Below the pieces are notes generated by a model. It searched no databases. It was given only the letters and a program-made list of their open reading frames with translations, and was not told the DNA's origin. Below, piece by piece: positions 37,359-47,978 of a DNA stretch of 64,000 nucleotides; the first letter of the stretch is position 1, and every line of letters starts with the position of its first letter. Origin of the DNA: Limnoperna fortunei (Eukaryota > Mollusca > Bivalvia > Mytilida > Modiolidae); NCBI GenBank assembly GCA_944474755.1, contig OX104112.1, positions 22,842,460 through 22,906,459 of the forward strand. The letters are read 5' to 3'. The position numbers and the translations under genes are program-made.

Positions 37359-40300
37359 CTAAAAAACAATAAAGGCCTTATATATGACTACAATCAACTC
37401 ACTCCAAGATGTATTAAAGTGTCTTCTGACGCGCTGTCTTAGCTCTTTCTGTTCATTTTTGTTGGAGTTGGACACTTCAGGTACTGCGACTTTACCTACA
37501 ATAGTAAAAATTAATTACAATGAGTTTAAGACCTTACATGTATGTCGTTTTAGTTAATAAAAGATGTGATGATGTCGATGATGTGTGTCTTATGGTGATA
37601 TCATATAAAGCTTTAGTTTATAAACATATCATAATCACTAGTTTTTTTATAATAAATGTTTTAGAGAATCCATGAAAGTAAGTATGAAAGGGGCTGTTGG
37701 ATAGCAAGATTATTTAACCCAACCAACCATATATTTTTCTAAAGGCTCATTAGACCATGCTCCAAATGTCTTCTTAAACCCCATGAACCATCTTGACATA
37801 TGATTTTCATTTGATTTTTCAAGTTCAAGATTTTTTTCAGGGGAGTGATCCCTTTTTGACCCATATACATGTATCATAAAAAAGTATAAAAAAATGATAC
37901 TAAGTTTTTTCAAACCTACCAGTGATGAATAACCTAAAGCGGTCTTGAAAATCCATGTCCAAGAATTTCAGGCCCTCACTTGACCCAAACAGAGATGGGG
38001 CACTTTGCTGGTTTCTGTCAAAGCCCATCCCACATATATCATATCCAAGTGACTCTAAGACTTCACACTGTAATTCAATATTATAAAGACAATGTACAAT
38101 TTAATTGGACATTGGTGGATAGAAATTGCCCATATTTCATTCCTAATTTATCACCTTTATTTCTTTTTTAGGTCAGATTAAACATCAAAACATCAATGTA
38201 ATTTTCAATGTTAATAAGGCTATAAGACATATGGGGTTCATGTTTCAGTAGCAATACTAGCAGCAATCTGAATTAATTGTTTTGAGCTGTTTGCGTAAAG
38301 AGTTCTTGTCATTTTTACTAAATAGAACATAGTTAAGTACATGTAGTACACCGTTTAAAGTTGTAAGCACAATAATATTTTGATTAAATGTACATAATAA
38401 ATTTACACATTTTGTTGATTGGACCACTTTTATAACAACCAATGCAATTGCCAAATCCACCCATTGTTGACTAAAAAAATCAATATTATCTACCATATGA
38501 CAAGTGTAGTACTTACAGCTTGGTTTATAAGTTTCAACTGGGAAAAGATGACAGTTTCCCTAGGTTGGCCTTTCATTGGATCATTTCGAATATCCTGTGC
38601 CTTTTTTCGAAACTCCTCTTTCCCCTCTTCATCTAATTTACTCCACTTTTCTGAAATCAGTTTCATGTATGATGGGCCATCCATTGTTCCTGTGTGAAAT
38701 AAATAAGATATATCACAATGAATGCGAAATTGGTTCAAGGTTTACCAGACTGAACCTTAAATTTAGAACTTTTCTTCTAAATGTGTAATGAAAACAGTTC
38801 AAAATTTTTAACAGACCCAAGGTATTTTTACCAGACATCTCATTTGGTCCTGTGAATTTTGTTTTCACTGATAGCATATATTTTTCTAAAATTATTATGT
38901 TTTTGAAACATAGCCCTTGCTCTGGACATGCAACATCACAGCAACATACACATAACGCCTACATACAATAACACTTGCAACATTTTGCACTAACAAGTTC
39001 AAATAGGAGACCTAAAATCACCTTCAATAACAATTTTATTTTAAATAATCTATAATTTAATTTATACTAACCCCTTTTCACAGTTTTTGCAAAGAGTGAG
39101 TAAGCATTTGTGCCTGCCCCCAATGCTGGCTTCCTAAAAGCAGGTTTTCCAATGCCATTTTCCCTCCTGGCCTTAGCATTTCGATTACCAATCCATTCCT
39201 GAAAATCATACAATATACATGATATATGCTACTGTAATTTGGAAAATACTGTTAAATTTATTTTTTTATTAAAAATCTCCTCCCCTTGATGTCAAAATGA
39301 AGTAATAAAAAATAAAACACTCTTTTTTTGTGAACCAAAAAAATTTACCTACAAAATTGGATTCATAAAAAAATTAAGGTAATTTGAAGATTGTCATGTG
39401 CCTTAAAAAGATATGATTAGTGAACATTTAGTTTAAGCATATCCTTATTAAATGTAATATTTCGTTTTATATATTAAAATCTGCATGCAATTTATAGTTT
39501 ACTATTAAGAAAGCTTATAAATGTCTAAATTAGTTTTAGCCACTAGAATAAACAACATTATATTTAAGGTATTTAATATACCAATGTAGGTATTCATTAT
39601 TTGTATAGTGATGCAAATGAACAATTTTTCTTAATTCTTTAAACTTGAGCTTGTTCAGTTTAGGTTTGCACCTTTTTTATGGCAGTAATTTAATAATTTT
39701 TTACCCAGAATATGTAATGTCTTGTTTAAACTATTTTTACTAAATATTACAAATGTTCCAGTCCCAATTTGATTTCTAGATAAAAATCAAAGATATATCA
39801 TTTCTAGTGTTAAAATAGATCTTAATTTAAAACATATAAATGTATGTAAGTAATGTGTAAAAGATCCTTTTTCTATTCAATATTTTAGTACTACAAATCA
39901 TTACAGGCATTCTAATTAGGCCGTAAATGGCATAAAAAAATAAGTCCTAGATTCTCATCAAAATTTCTTTTAAATATGGGGTAGGTGGGCAAATCTTTTT
40001 TTATCCATTTTGAACATGAACATGATTTGCCAAAAATTGAAAAAATCAGACCGGGGGGGGACATGAGAATCTAGGTTAATGGCCTCAATAAAATAATTTT
40101 GCTACAAAAATACTGGTCCACAGCTGTCAAACGGACTATAGGCATTATTGTGTTATATGAATACCTTAACAGAATCTACTGATATAGATAATGATGCAGC
40201 AACATCAATAATCTGGTCTACACATTTCTTCCCTGCCAACTTCATGCCTGAATTCCAGGCCTCCTCAAGAACATGAATCATTTCTGGTGTGTAGTCTTTT

Positions 40301-41222
40301 CTGGATCTTTTCTAAAATGTGAATACGGATCATAAAATCAAAATTACAATTAGCAGTACGGCTATTCGTACAAACATTTTTATCCAATGAAAATGGATAC
40401 AGTGGCAGCAGAAGCAGCCAGCTTCTATTAATGATCCTACGGCGGTAAAATGCATAGATAGTATGGCTAATCGTACAAACTGTTTGCACGAGGAACTACT
40501 GCCTTTTCATTTTTTCCAAGTAAAATATTCTATCTAGCTTTACATGTCCATATGATCTGGTATATATTCTCTTGAAATGTAATATGGAACACACAGTACT
40601 AAGAAGAATCAGAGCTGATACATTTTTATATACAAGACAGTGATAAATGGAAAATAAAGTACACTGCATTTTCTAATGCATATCATTGATATGATATCAA
40701 ATGCGTACATGTATAGTATTGGAAACCTTAAAACAAATTCAGGTTGCAAAATCAAGGGTGTTTTTCCATAACGGGAAGTGTAACTCAACAAATATTGTGT
40801 CAACGAAAGTTATATTACAAAGACGGATAAAACGGCTTTCCGACTTTCTTATTATGAAATTTAAATGAAATTAATTATAATTTTAAAGAAGTAGTTTTTT
40901 AATACTAAAAGTAAAACGAGTTAAACAGTCATGGAAGATTATTGTTTTATCGTATTTAATTTCATGCATTGACTCCGGCATCAGTTCCATCGCATCATGC
41001 CATGTCACATGTTATAGAGTGCCGGGCGTGCGACCAGTCACGATAAATATGCGATGTTTATTTTTCTTGGTCACCTATCCTATCCCTAGACATGCATAGA
41101 ATTGTTCGGCTTAAAAAATGCCCAACGACCTTCACCTCTTCGGAATGTCAGAAAGGTAGCAGCACGACCAGTATAATTGATATGCGTGTTTCAGAGGTGT
41201 ATATCCGTATATTTACCATCAT
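37359..41222 (-). CDS. Homeodomain + HMG-box-like protein in KDZ transposon, 6 exons
   Basis: Exons (minus strand, 5' to 3'): 41222-41217 (ATGATG, then GTAAAT), 40311-40165, 39198-39072, 38689-38517, 38067-37920, 37495-37359 (TAG). Introns are GT-AG, phases close, and the product is 245 aa. Residues ~3-66 form a homeodomain: KRSRKDYTPEMIHVLEEAWN, then an internal helix, then VKEWIGNRNAKARRE (W53, N56, R57). Residues ~82-125 resemble an HMG box: NAYSLFAKTVKRG, then LISEKWSKLDEEGKEEFRKK with W109, F120 and A124. The C-terminal third (CEVLESLGYDICGMGF onward) has no domain I recognise and ends in a hydrophobic IVVIYKAFIVF. Its role is inferred: DNA binding, perhaps recognising TIR or subterminal sites for the transposase, by analogy with the Myb-like second protein of PIF/Harbinger elements. 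The two-codon first exon is the weakest part of the model. The other five exons are well supported. Confidence 0.8.
37368..37373 (+). terminator. Candidate polyadenylation signal of KDZ gene
   Basis: AATAAA 36 bp after the transposase stop. It lies inside the antisense last exon of the convergent gene, so the two mRNAs probably overlap at their 3' ends. For the other strand, ATTAAA (complement of 37,290-37,295) is a candidate. Confidence 0.5.
39917..40087. mobile_element. Short inverted-repeat element in intron 2 of the homeodomain gene
   Basis: The left TAGGCCGTAAATGGC and CCTAGATTCTCATC are mirrored by ATGAGAATCTAGGTTAATGG and CC at the right (GGCCATTAACCTAGATTCTC on the other strand). ~170 bp, non-coding, probably a MITE remnant. 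Confidence 0.55.
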
Positions 41223-41405
41223 TTTGTTGGATCTTGATGTCTGCCACAATAAAATGCTGAATGTAGTTTTAATGTAAAATTGCTGCTTTGATGATTTTGA
41301 AAATACCAAAAGTCTTGGGTGCCAAAAAGGAAGGTTTTGATTGGATGATTTTTGGATTCAAAAAACCGAACAATGTCGGAATAGAAGATGCGGAAACAGT
41401 CTTTT

Positions 41406-41485
41406 GTTAGTGCTACCAGCAATAACATATGCATCCCATATATATAACAATAAATATTGTGTTAGTGCTACCAGCAATAACAGGT
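41406..41485. promoter_or_regulatory. Duplicated palindromic subterminal motif
   Basis: GTTAGTGCTACCAGCAATAA followed by C occurs at 41,406 and again at 41,461, just inside the right TIR. It is an imperfect palindrome (GTTAGTGCT/AGCAATAAC, 8 of 9 pairs). A weaker version (GTTAGTGTTAGTAGCAGTAA) lies at 24,972, just inside the left TIR. Candidate binding sites for transposase or accessory protein, or promoter elements of the minus-strand gene. Confidence 0.5.
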
Positions 41486-41585
41486 ATACTGCACAGTATG
41501 AAAGTAGTACGTTGTTACTGTTACAATCAGGGTAACATCACTAATAAATTTCTTATACTAGCAGGTAATAAGACAGGAACGGGTG
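41486..41585 (-). repeat. Right terminal inverted repeat of KDZ transposon
   Basis: Reverse complement of 24,868-24,967 with seven differences, two of them in the inner 84 bp. It begins ATACTGCACAGTATGAAAGT on the + strand and ends GGAACGGGTG. Confidence 0.9.
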
Positions 41586-41592
41586 ATAAAAC
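41586..41592. repeat. Putative target-site duplication, right
   Basis: ATAAAAC directly after the GGGTG terminus, identical to 24,861-24,867. Confidence 0.55.
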
Positions 41593-42029
41593 ACCATATT
41601 GCACAAAACAGATATGCTAACAATTTCTGACAACGGCGTAAAACAATACTGAAACAAACATCCATACAAAACAACACTTAAATGATATGTTCAAACCAGG
41701 AATATTTTGACCGTTAGGAAAAGGCTCGAAACGCCTAAGTATTCCATGTTAAATTCAGACGGGCCAATTCACATCGTATTCATTTGTAAACAAGCATAAA
41801 ACAAGCATTCCCTTGATAAAATATGTGTGAAATGTCATCAAATTGTAGACTCGATTACCGGCAACATATTTAAAATAATTTTGAAAATAAATATTTCATG
41901 ACTTACAGAGATTCAACAACAAAAATGTTAAAGGAGAAACTTTTCTTCTGAGGAAGAAAAACTACATGACATTTTTGTATTAAAATATGCATCCTCAAAT
42001 AGTTCTTTATGCATTTTTTATTATAATTT
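41593..42029. other. No recognisable feature; right flank of transposon
   Basis: AT-rich host DNA between the transposon and a truncated SINE. Confidence 0.5.
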
Positions 42030-42246
42030 AACTCAGTGAATCACGTGCCTTTCAACACTGAGGTCGCGGTTTCAATTTTCATTGCGTGAAAGAGTTTGCA
42101 TGACTAGAAACTTAATTAACAGGGATTGCCAGTTTTCCTACTAAAGGTCGGGGACGGATTTATGCCCCAGTCAACACTGGACGTCATGATATAGCTAAAC
42201 AATTGATGAAGGTGTCGTTTAACACTATTTAGACAAACAAACAAAC
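42030..42246 (+). mobile_element. 5'-truncated SINE
   Basis: Begins within the head (CAGTGAATCACGTGCC) and continues through CAACACTGAGGTCGCGG, GATTGCCAGTTTTCCTAC and AACACTGGACGTCATGATAT to an (ACAA)n-type tail. The A-box region is missing or unrecognisable. Confidence 0.82.
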
Positions 42247-42558
42247 TGATCATTACGAATTCATCTTCTCAAACACCGAAAACCTTGTTTTATATTTACC
42301 GCTTCAACTATACAAATACGAACCTAAGCTTCATTTGTAAATAATGACGTCAACTCCGGTTACTCTTGTCCTAACTTCTAACAATATTAAATTCTGCTCT
42401 GGTTTACGGCATGTTGTAGAATACGATATTTGTTTGTGACGTCAGACTATCATGTTTAAGATACTGCAGAATTAAGAATTAAGAAACAATTGCTGTTAAA
42501 GATATTTGCAATTTAGTCAAGAATTCTTCGCCCTCTTTTTTTTTCTTAATCGATATTT

Positions 42559-42795
42559 GCCTCCGTTGCCGAATGGGTAATGTAGTTAATTATCAATAAT
42601 TAATCACGTGATTTATCAACACTGAGATTATGGGTTCTAGTTGCACATTGGGCATGGTACACACGATTCCTATTTATATTGACAAGAACTGCCAGCTACC
42701 AAAAGTCGGGGTTTTCTCCTAATCTTCTTCACAATTAAAACTGACGCCACGATACAACTAAAAAAATGCAGAAAGTGGGTTAAACACGATGCAAA
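42559..42795 (+). mobile_element. SINE copy, diverged but with head
   Basis: GCCTCCGTTGCCGAATGGGT (head), AATCACGTGATTTATCAACA, GAGATTATGGGTTCTAGTTG (B-box region), AAAAGTCGGGGTTTTCTCCT and AAAACTGACGCCACGATACA all match the SINE in order. Confidence 0.82.
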
Positions 42796-42884
42796 AAGGT
42801 ACAAAGTGATTTACTATTTTACTATTGATTACGCTTAGGTTGTAGGCGGGCGTATCATGCGATATTAATAAATAATAATAGCCA

Positions 42885-42952
42885 GTTTTCCGATTTCCAC
42901 AGACTCACGATATTTCTGCAAAAGTGGCTTAAAACCCATCAAATAAACTATA
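42885..42952 (+). mobile_element. SINE tail fragment
   Basis: AATAGCCAGTTTTCCGATTT, then a gap, then CGATATTTCTGCAAAAGTGG and CTTAAAACCCATCAAATAAA. Only parts of the SINE body and tail remain. Confidence 0.6.
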
Positions 42953-43391
42953 CGCATACTTTTCCGAGGCAATAATAACGACCTGTTACTGTATAATACA
43001 CTGTTTGCTCAACTTCCAAATTGATTACCTAAGTTAAATAGTTACTGTCCGCGTGTACGGCTTTCCGCTTATGATCGTTGAAATCTTGCCGAAAAAAACA
43101 TTCAATGCGATTTAAACCTTTACGCCATATTTATATAACATGCAGTATCAGCATCGATGAAATGAATAAAATTATGTAAATAAAAACTCCTAATCTCTCA
43201 AATATATGTTAAATACATAAAATAATACTACTATATTGTTATTCAAATTATCACTATTCATTTAAAAACGACATCTTATATAAAATCTGACTAAAGTCGG
43301 CTGAAGTAATCACATATCATATAAACACTGATAACAGTGGTGTGCAGGAAAAAAAACGGCTTCTATACACATATTCACATATAAATACTTG
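42953..43391. other. 3' flank of TRIM-like gene; no separate feature
   Basis: AT-rich. It must hold the 3' UTR of the minus-strand gene ending at 43,392, but no clear AATAAA on the minus strand was identified. Confidence 0.5.
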
Positions 43392-45083
43392 TTAGTAAAT
43401 GACGTCATATAACGCAGCGTGTCCGTTTTCCCGATTGCAGACAAGAAGTCGTTTACTGTCTTTGTCGTAGTACACAGCATCTGGTTTATGGAGTCCATCA
43501 GAACTGGTCAGTAGAACCTTCTGTTGTTTACCATCTGGAGAAATGGCCAGAAGTAGATTGTTGTCATAACCAGCTGCAAACGTTATACCATGATTATCAA
43601 CAGCTATTGCTGGAGAAGACAACGATGATTGTAATCGATCATCCTGACACGTCCAGATTTCTGTACCTTCCATATCTACACAGTGTACACTCCCGTTGTT
43701 GACTGAGTAGTAAATCTTGTCTTTCTGAGTTGTAACCTTCCACGTACCCCTTGCATCGTTGTATATACGTATTGTTTTGATAATGTTCCCATCTAGATCT
43801 ATTACCTTAATTCCCTCTTCATACGCCACGGCATATAATTTACCATCGTTGTATGTGATGCCACTGATCCACCATTTACATAAATTCTCCAGAGTTTGAT
43901 TTGTACGTTGATTGTTTATATTTACTATGGTTATACATATGTTTACATACGAAACTGCAACCCTCTGGTCATCAATTATTGTGACGCTATAGGGATTATA
44001 CGGAACACTGATGTCATGTGATCCGTCTTCCTTTAGAATAGTAAGAGATGGTTTATTCCTACTCGCAATCATAATAGACTTGTTTGGTAATATTAAGCAG
44101 CTCTTTACATCGGAATTAATTTCACCCATTTTAATGTTTGTCCTCAGGTTCAACTGTAGATTGTCTAATGTAGGGACTGGTGGTTCAGCTGGACGCTGGT
44201 ACTGTGCCTGTATTAGCCGTCGCTCAACATATGGAACTACTGCTTCTTTAGATGTAATTTGTATTTCTCCTAAAGAGTCGAAGGCTTCAGTGAATGTGTC
44301 AAATTTAGGGTTGAATTGAACTGCTATACTTAGCTGTGGGATACTGTTAACCAGGAGTTTGACTCCATTTGTTTCGTCCACAACAGTTTTTAGAATATTT
44401 CGAATTCCAACAAACATTTCCAGATTTGATGAAAATTGTTTCATGTGTTGTGCAGTGTCTTTTAACTTCAAAATATTTTGGCGTTGTGTTTCAAGTTTGG
44501 TCGTCATCAAAGAAATTTCTTTCACTGTCTTTTTTGACTTTGATTTTAGTTCATTAAATAATTTCTCCTCTAGTCGATCTAAGAGTTTATTTATTTTCGT
44601 TCTCTTTGTCGCTATAGATTTTTTTATGACATCTTCCTGATCCTTCATAGTTATTTTATTTTGTTGTAGGTGTCGCACTCCGTTTTCTATGTTTTCAAGT
44701 ACTACATTGATAGTTTGCTCCAGATCGGAAAATGCCGTAGATGTTTTAGCTCCCTTCGCTGCTTCAACTAACGGCCTGAGATCTCTACACCTGGTATGAG
44801 TTAATTGGACGCATTCAACACAAACAATACTGTCATGTGTTGGACAGTAAAAATCAATTTGTTTCCTGTGATCTTGACAATCTAAGTTTACATTTAAATC
44901 TTCGAACTTTCGGTATTCATCTAATGGTATGACGTGGTGGTTTTTAGACATTTTGTGCGCTTTGTGCCTCTGGCAGCATTCATTACACAACCTTTCTTTA
45001 CAGTCCGTACACCACTTGCACGCGGATTTAGTAACATGTTCATGCATGCAGGGCTCGCACTGTAATTCGCCAGATTCAGCCAT
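43392..45083 (-). CDS. B-box / coiled-coil / beta-propeller TRIM-like protein, 563 aa
   Basis: Single uninterrupted coding exon. I start it at the ATG at 45,083-45,081 (context ACAATGG) because a splice acceptor (TTTTACAG, exon from 45,093) lies just upstream. The frame is open a little further but without an ATG. Residues ~9-50 form a first B-box-like zinc module (C9, C12, C22, C25, C28, C33, C36, H40, H43). Residues ~69-99 form a second (C69, H72, C80, H83, C88, C91, C99). A long helical coiled coil spans ~110-250 (LEQTINVVLENIENGV, ATKRTKINKLLDRLEEKLFN). The C-terminal half (~300-563) has repeated blade-like motifs (GITYNDGKLYAVAYEEGIKV, DGKQQKVLLTSSDGLHKPDA) of an NHL or similar propeller. 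There is no RING finger, so E3 ligase activity is not expected from this chain alone. Such RING-less B-box proteins are greatly expanded in bivalves, where roles in innate immunity are proposed. The function here is inferred only from the family. Confidence 0.9.
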   Translation of the reverse strand: MAESGELQCEPCMHEHVTKSACKWCTDCKERLCNECCQRHKAHKMSKNHHVIPLDEYRKFEDLNVNLDCQDHRKQIDFYCPTHDSIVCVECVQLTHTRCRDLRPLVEAAKGAKTSTAFSDLEQTINVVLENIENGVRHLQQNKITMKDQEDVIKKSIATKRTKINKLLDRLEEKLFNELKSKSKKTVKEISLMTTKLETQRQNILKLKDTAQHMKQFSSNLEMFVGIRNILKTVVDETNGVKLLVNSIPQLSIAVQFNPKFDTFTEAFDSLGEIQITSKEAVVPYVERRLIQAQYQRPAEPPVPTLDNLQLNLRTNIKMGEINSDVKSCLILPNKSIMIASRNKPSLTILKEDGSHDISVPYNPYSVTIIDDQRVAVSYVNICITIVNINNQRTNQTLENLCKWWISGITYNDGKLYAVAYEEGIKVIDLDGNIIKTIRIYNDARGTWKVTTQKDKIYYSVNNGSVHCVDMEGTEIWTCQDDRLQSSLSSPAIAVDNHGITFAAGYDNNLLLAISPDGKQQKVLLTSSDGLHKPDAVYYDKDSKRLLVCNRENGHAALYDVIY

Positions 45084-45186
45084 TGTCGTCGTTCTGTAAA
45101 ACAATTAAATGATAAATATTAATACCATTATGTAGTGTTTTGTTATTTAATTTTTAATAAAGAAAGCAATAAAAGACAACAACACC

Positions 45187-45187
<1 letters not shown>

Positions 45188-45236
<49 letters not shown>
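45188..45236. repeat. (GATT)n microsatellite
   Basis: About twelve uninterrupted GATT units, ~100 bp upstream of the TRIM-like gene's 5' exon boundary. Confidence 0.95.
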
Positions 45237-45237
<1 letters not shown>

Positions 45238-45452
45238 GCCATATAGCAAGGTATTTTCTACTTTAGAACAATCATATCTTGCTACAGACTACCACCATAT
45301 GTTAAATTTGTATTTATTATTATTGTTTCTTTCTTTATTTATATTTTTTCTCCGGTTGCTCCGGCTCCCCAGCCCCCCTCCCCCCCCAAAAAAAATGGAC
45401 GCAATTAATTTATTGACCAATCACATACGCTACTATCGATGGTAATAATATT

Positions 45453-45500
45453 CACAAGTCAGGGTTTCTGTGTCCACATGTGTCCACGAAAACCTGACAA
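45453..45500. mobile_element. Partial copy of the 80-bp foldback MITE
   Basis: CACAAGTCAGGGTTTCTGTG and TCCACATGTGTCCACGA repeat the arm and loop of the element at 21,648-21,727. The second arm is shortened to AAACCTGAC. Confidence 0.75.
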
Positions 45501-47978
45501 ACTATGGTAGGAAATTTCTAGGCTAGAAGTCACTATTTTGATTGGCTACATCGTACCTTAATGTAGCCAATCAAAAGCTCGCTTTTATTCACGACTTGAT
45601 TAGGGGATTGTTGGCGGGTATAGACTCTGTTTCTTCCCTTCTCCCACACTATAACACTATTGACCCAGTATCATTCGAAAGCGCAAGTAAATCTATGTTT
45701 ACAAGCCCATGTGGTCTGATGTGGACATTTTGAAATTTACTCTTTTCAACAAACTAAAGACATATTCCTATAACAAACATATTTTTGGAACAACACTTCT
45801 GGATGAATTTTTATTTATTCTAACCAGGTCAGTTACTAAAATTTCTATAATCTGTAATTTCCTTCATATAATTCTTTTAGTATGAATCTGAGAATAAGTG
45901 TGATTTTTGATTGAAACAGAGTAAGAGTTTATAATTGATAAATGTTTTACTTTTAAATAGATATTTCCAATGGGTTCAGATACAAAATGATTTATAATGC
46001 CAATTTTAATATGTATTTAAATTATTGGTGAATCCAGTTATTTTGGTTAATTGAACTATATAATTTAATATTGTTCATTCTTTATCATTATTATATAAAT
46101 CATACTTCATTATATTTATTAGGGTTTTATTTATTTTTTGTACAGATCGAGTCCAATTAACCAGTGGACTTGTAGTAAAAAAATCCTTGTCTGACCCATG
46201 TACCATATACATGGTAAGATCAGTGTTTCTATGTTTTTATTTAATCGTATTGTCTTATTATTGTGTTTGTGTCCTTGTCCAGTGAATAGTATTTACATGT
46301 TGTGTAATTGTTTACTTATAAATACTTATGTATTGAATCACACCGATTTATACCGATTTATACTTCGTGCGTTACAACCAATGAAACTATTATTTTGTAA
46401 AGAGTTTACTTTTATTAGAGTTAATATTTCGATTGGTTTTCATCCGATAGAAAAGAACTAATTTGTATTATTTGAACATACGTCTATTATTGTTATTCGT
46501 ACACTTGTCTTGTAATTGTATTTATGTATTGTTATTTGTGTACTTTGTTACAACGGAAATGTGTATTAATGAAATTACAACCTGCTTTGTCAGCAATTTT
46601 ATATTTGACGATGGATAAGCACTTCATGTTTACAAAGCGGACCTCTCACGCATAGTTAGATTCTAATATGTTTCTCTTACTGACATTTTCCCACGAACAT
46701 GTGGTTGTAATTCTTGTAAAATGTGCATGGTCTTTTAGAATGTAGTCAGTCATAATAATGTTTTAGTATTTGAAGAATAAAGATGTAGTTTGCGAAATAT
46801 AGTTAATTCTTAGGGCCTTAGCCCCGGACAGTTTCTAATTATTATGTTGCGTTACAAAACCCATCGCAACAACTTTTAGGGTTTATAACGAAGTTGATAA
46901 TAAATCATCCTGAACCTTTAATTTGTGTTGCTCTACTGGACCGGCTACATGTCCGATTACATTTGTGTTTTATGGCGAAATAACATTTTAGTAAGGTTTC
47001 GTTTGTTTTTATGGATCAGTTCGTCACATTTGTACGTTTTATGTTGGCGGGAATATTGTGCAATGAGTTGGTGATATTTGTAAGTGTTACGATTAAGTTT
47101 ACTTGTTCTTGTGTGTTTGTATTATGTTTTTAAATAACACAAATTTTGGTCTAAATTGCATTTTATTGAACAATGGACATGTCGCTGTGTAGTGTTAAGC
47201 AGCTGCAGAACCATAGTATCACGCTTCCGTTAATTTTTAAAATAAATCAGAACGCAAACAGGGTGCAAGTATAACTTTTTTTGCAAAATGCCTTTAAATT
47301 ATTTATGTATTATGTTTACACCACATTTAATACTTGGCGCTACTTCTGAACACCCAATAACAGTGCCCCTAGATTCCAGTGGTCACTTGACGTCTTTTCA
47401 ATGTAATGGTGATGTCACATGATTGTCATATAACTGTCAATTTATAAATAGTGCGATTTAGAGATTGCAAAAACATTTATATGAAATTCTTCTTGTTATT
47501 TTTAAATTATTGAGCATTTATTTATTGTCGATGTCAAAATTATTTTTAAGTCTACCTTTTAAATTAATTTTATGGCTCTTCTTCATTCACTTTGTGACAG
47601 TTTTCTGATATCTACTTCCGGACGAACAAAAATCAATGACAGCATTAAGCAGATTCTGATCACGTGATTTAGATTTGATCACCTGACGCATCCTTCACTG
47701 CCTTTGGTGTGAAAAAATCCTAGTGAAGAAGTCGCTTTCTAGTCACTAGAAGCATTTAACACCTTGACATAAAAATATGCACAAGTTAAGGTCTATGAGC
47801 AGAAAAGAAAAAACGAAAATAAAAATAATTTAACAATATGCCAGTTTGTGACAAATTAAAAGAAATTTCAAAATCATTAAAATTAAAGTTACAGGCGAGA
47901 AAACTGAAAATTAAGTTATAATTTCAATAAAAGATATCTGGTTGAATCTACTTATGTTGTCTATAACAATTACCTACG
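45501..47978. other. No recognisable feature
   Basis: About 2.5 kb of AT-rich DNA. Frames such as 46,198-46,461 (+) are hydrophobic, lack recognisable domains and have no splice partners I can link. Nothing supports a gene. Confidence 0.5.

Larger units (their letters stand above)
24868..41585. mobile_element. Complete KDZ-class DNA transposon, ~16.7 kb
   Basis: Seen directly: the first 100 bp (24,868-24,967) and the last 100 bp (41,486-41,585) are inverted repeats matching at 93/100 positions (82/84 in the inner part, 11/16 in the outer part). ATAAAAC flanks both sides (24,861-24,867 and 41,586-41,592). Inside are two intact spliced genes that converge: a KDZ transposase (+, starts 138 bp inside the left TIR) and a homeodomain/HMG-box protein (-, starts ~264 bp inside the right TIR). 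Known: KDZ transposases (Kyakuja, Dileera, Zisupton) mobilise large DNA elements in fungi and animals. Inferred: two uninterrupted reading frames and well-matched TIRs suggest that it inserted recently and may still be competent. If the outer 16 bp are not part of the element, the boundaries are 24,884-41,569. Confidence 0.9.

Noticed and set aside
44011..44640. Plus-strand ORFs opposite the TRIM-like gene
   Set aside because: Antisense shadows of a well-supported minus-strand coding region.
45084..45104. Longer N-terminus for the TRIM-like protein
   Set aside because: The extra codons lack an ATG and cross a splice acceptor (TTTTACAG). The ATG at 45,083 has a better context.
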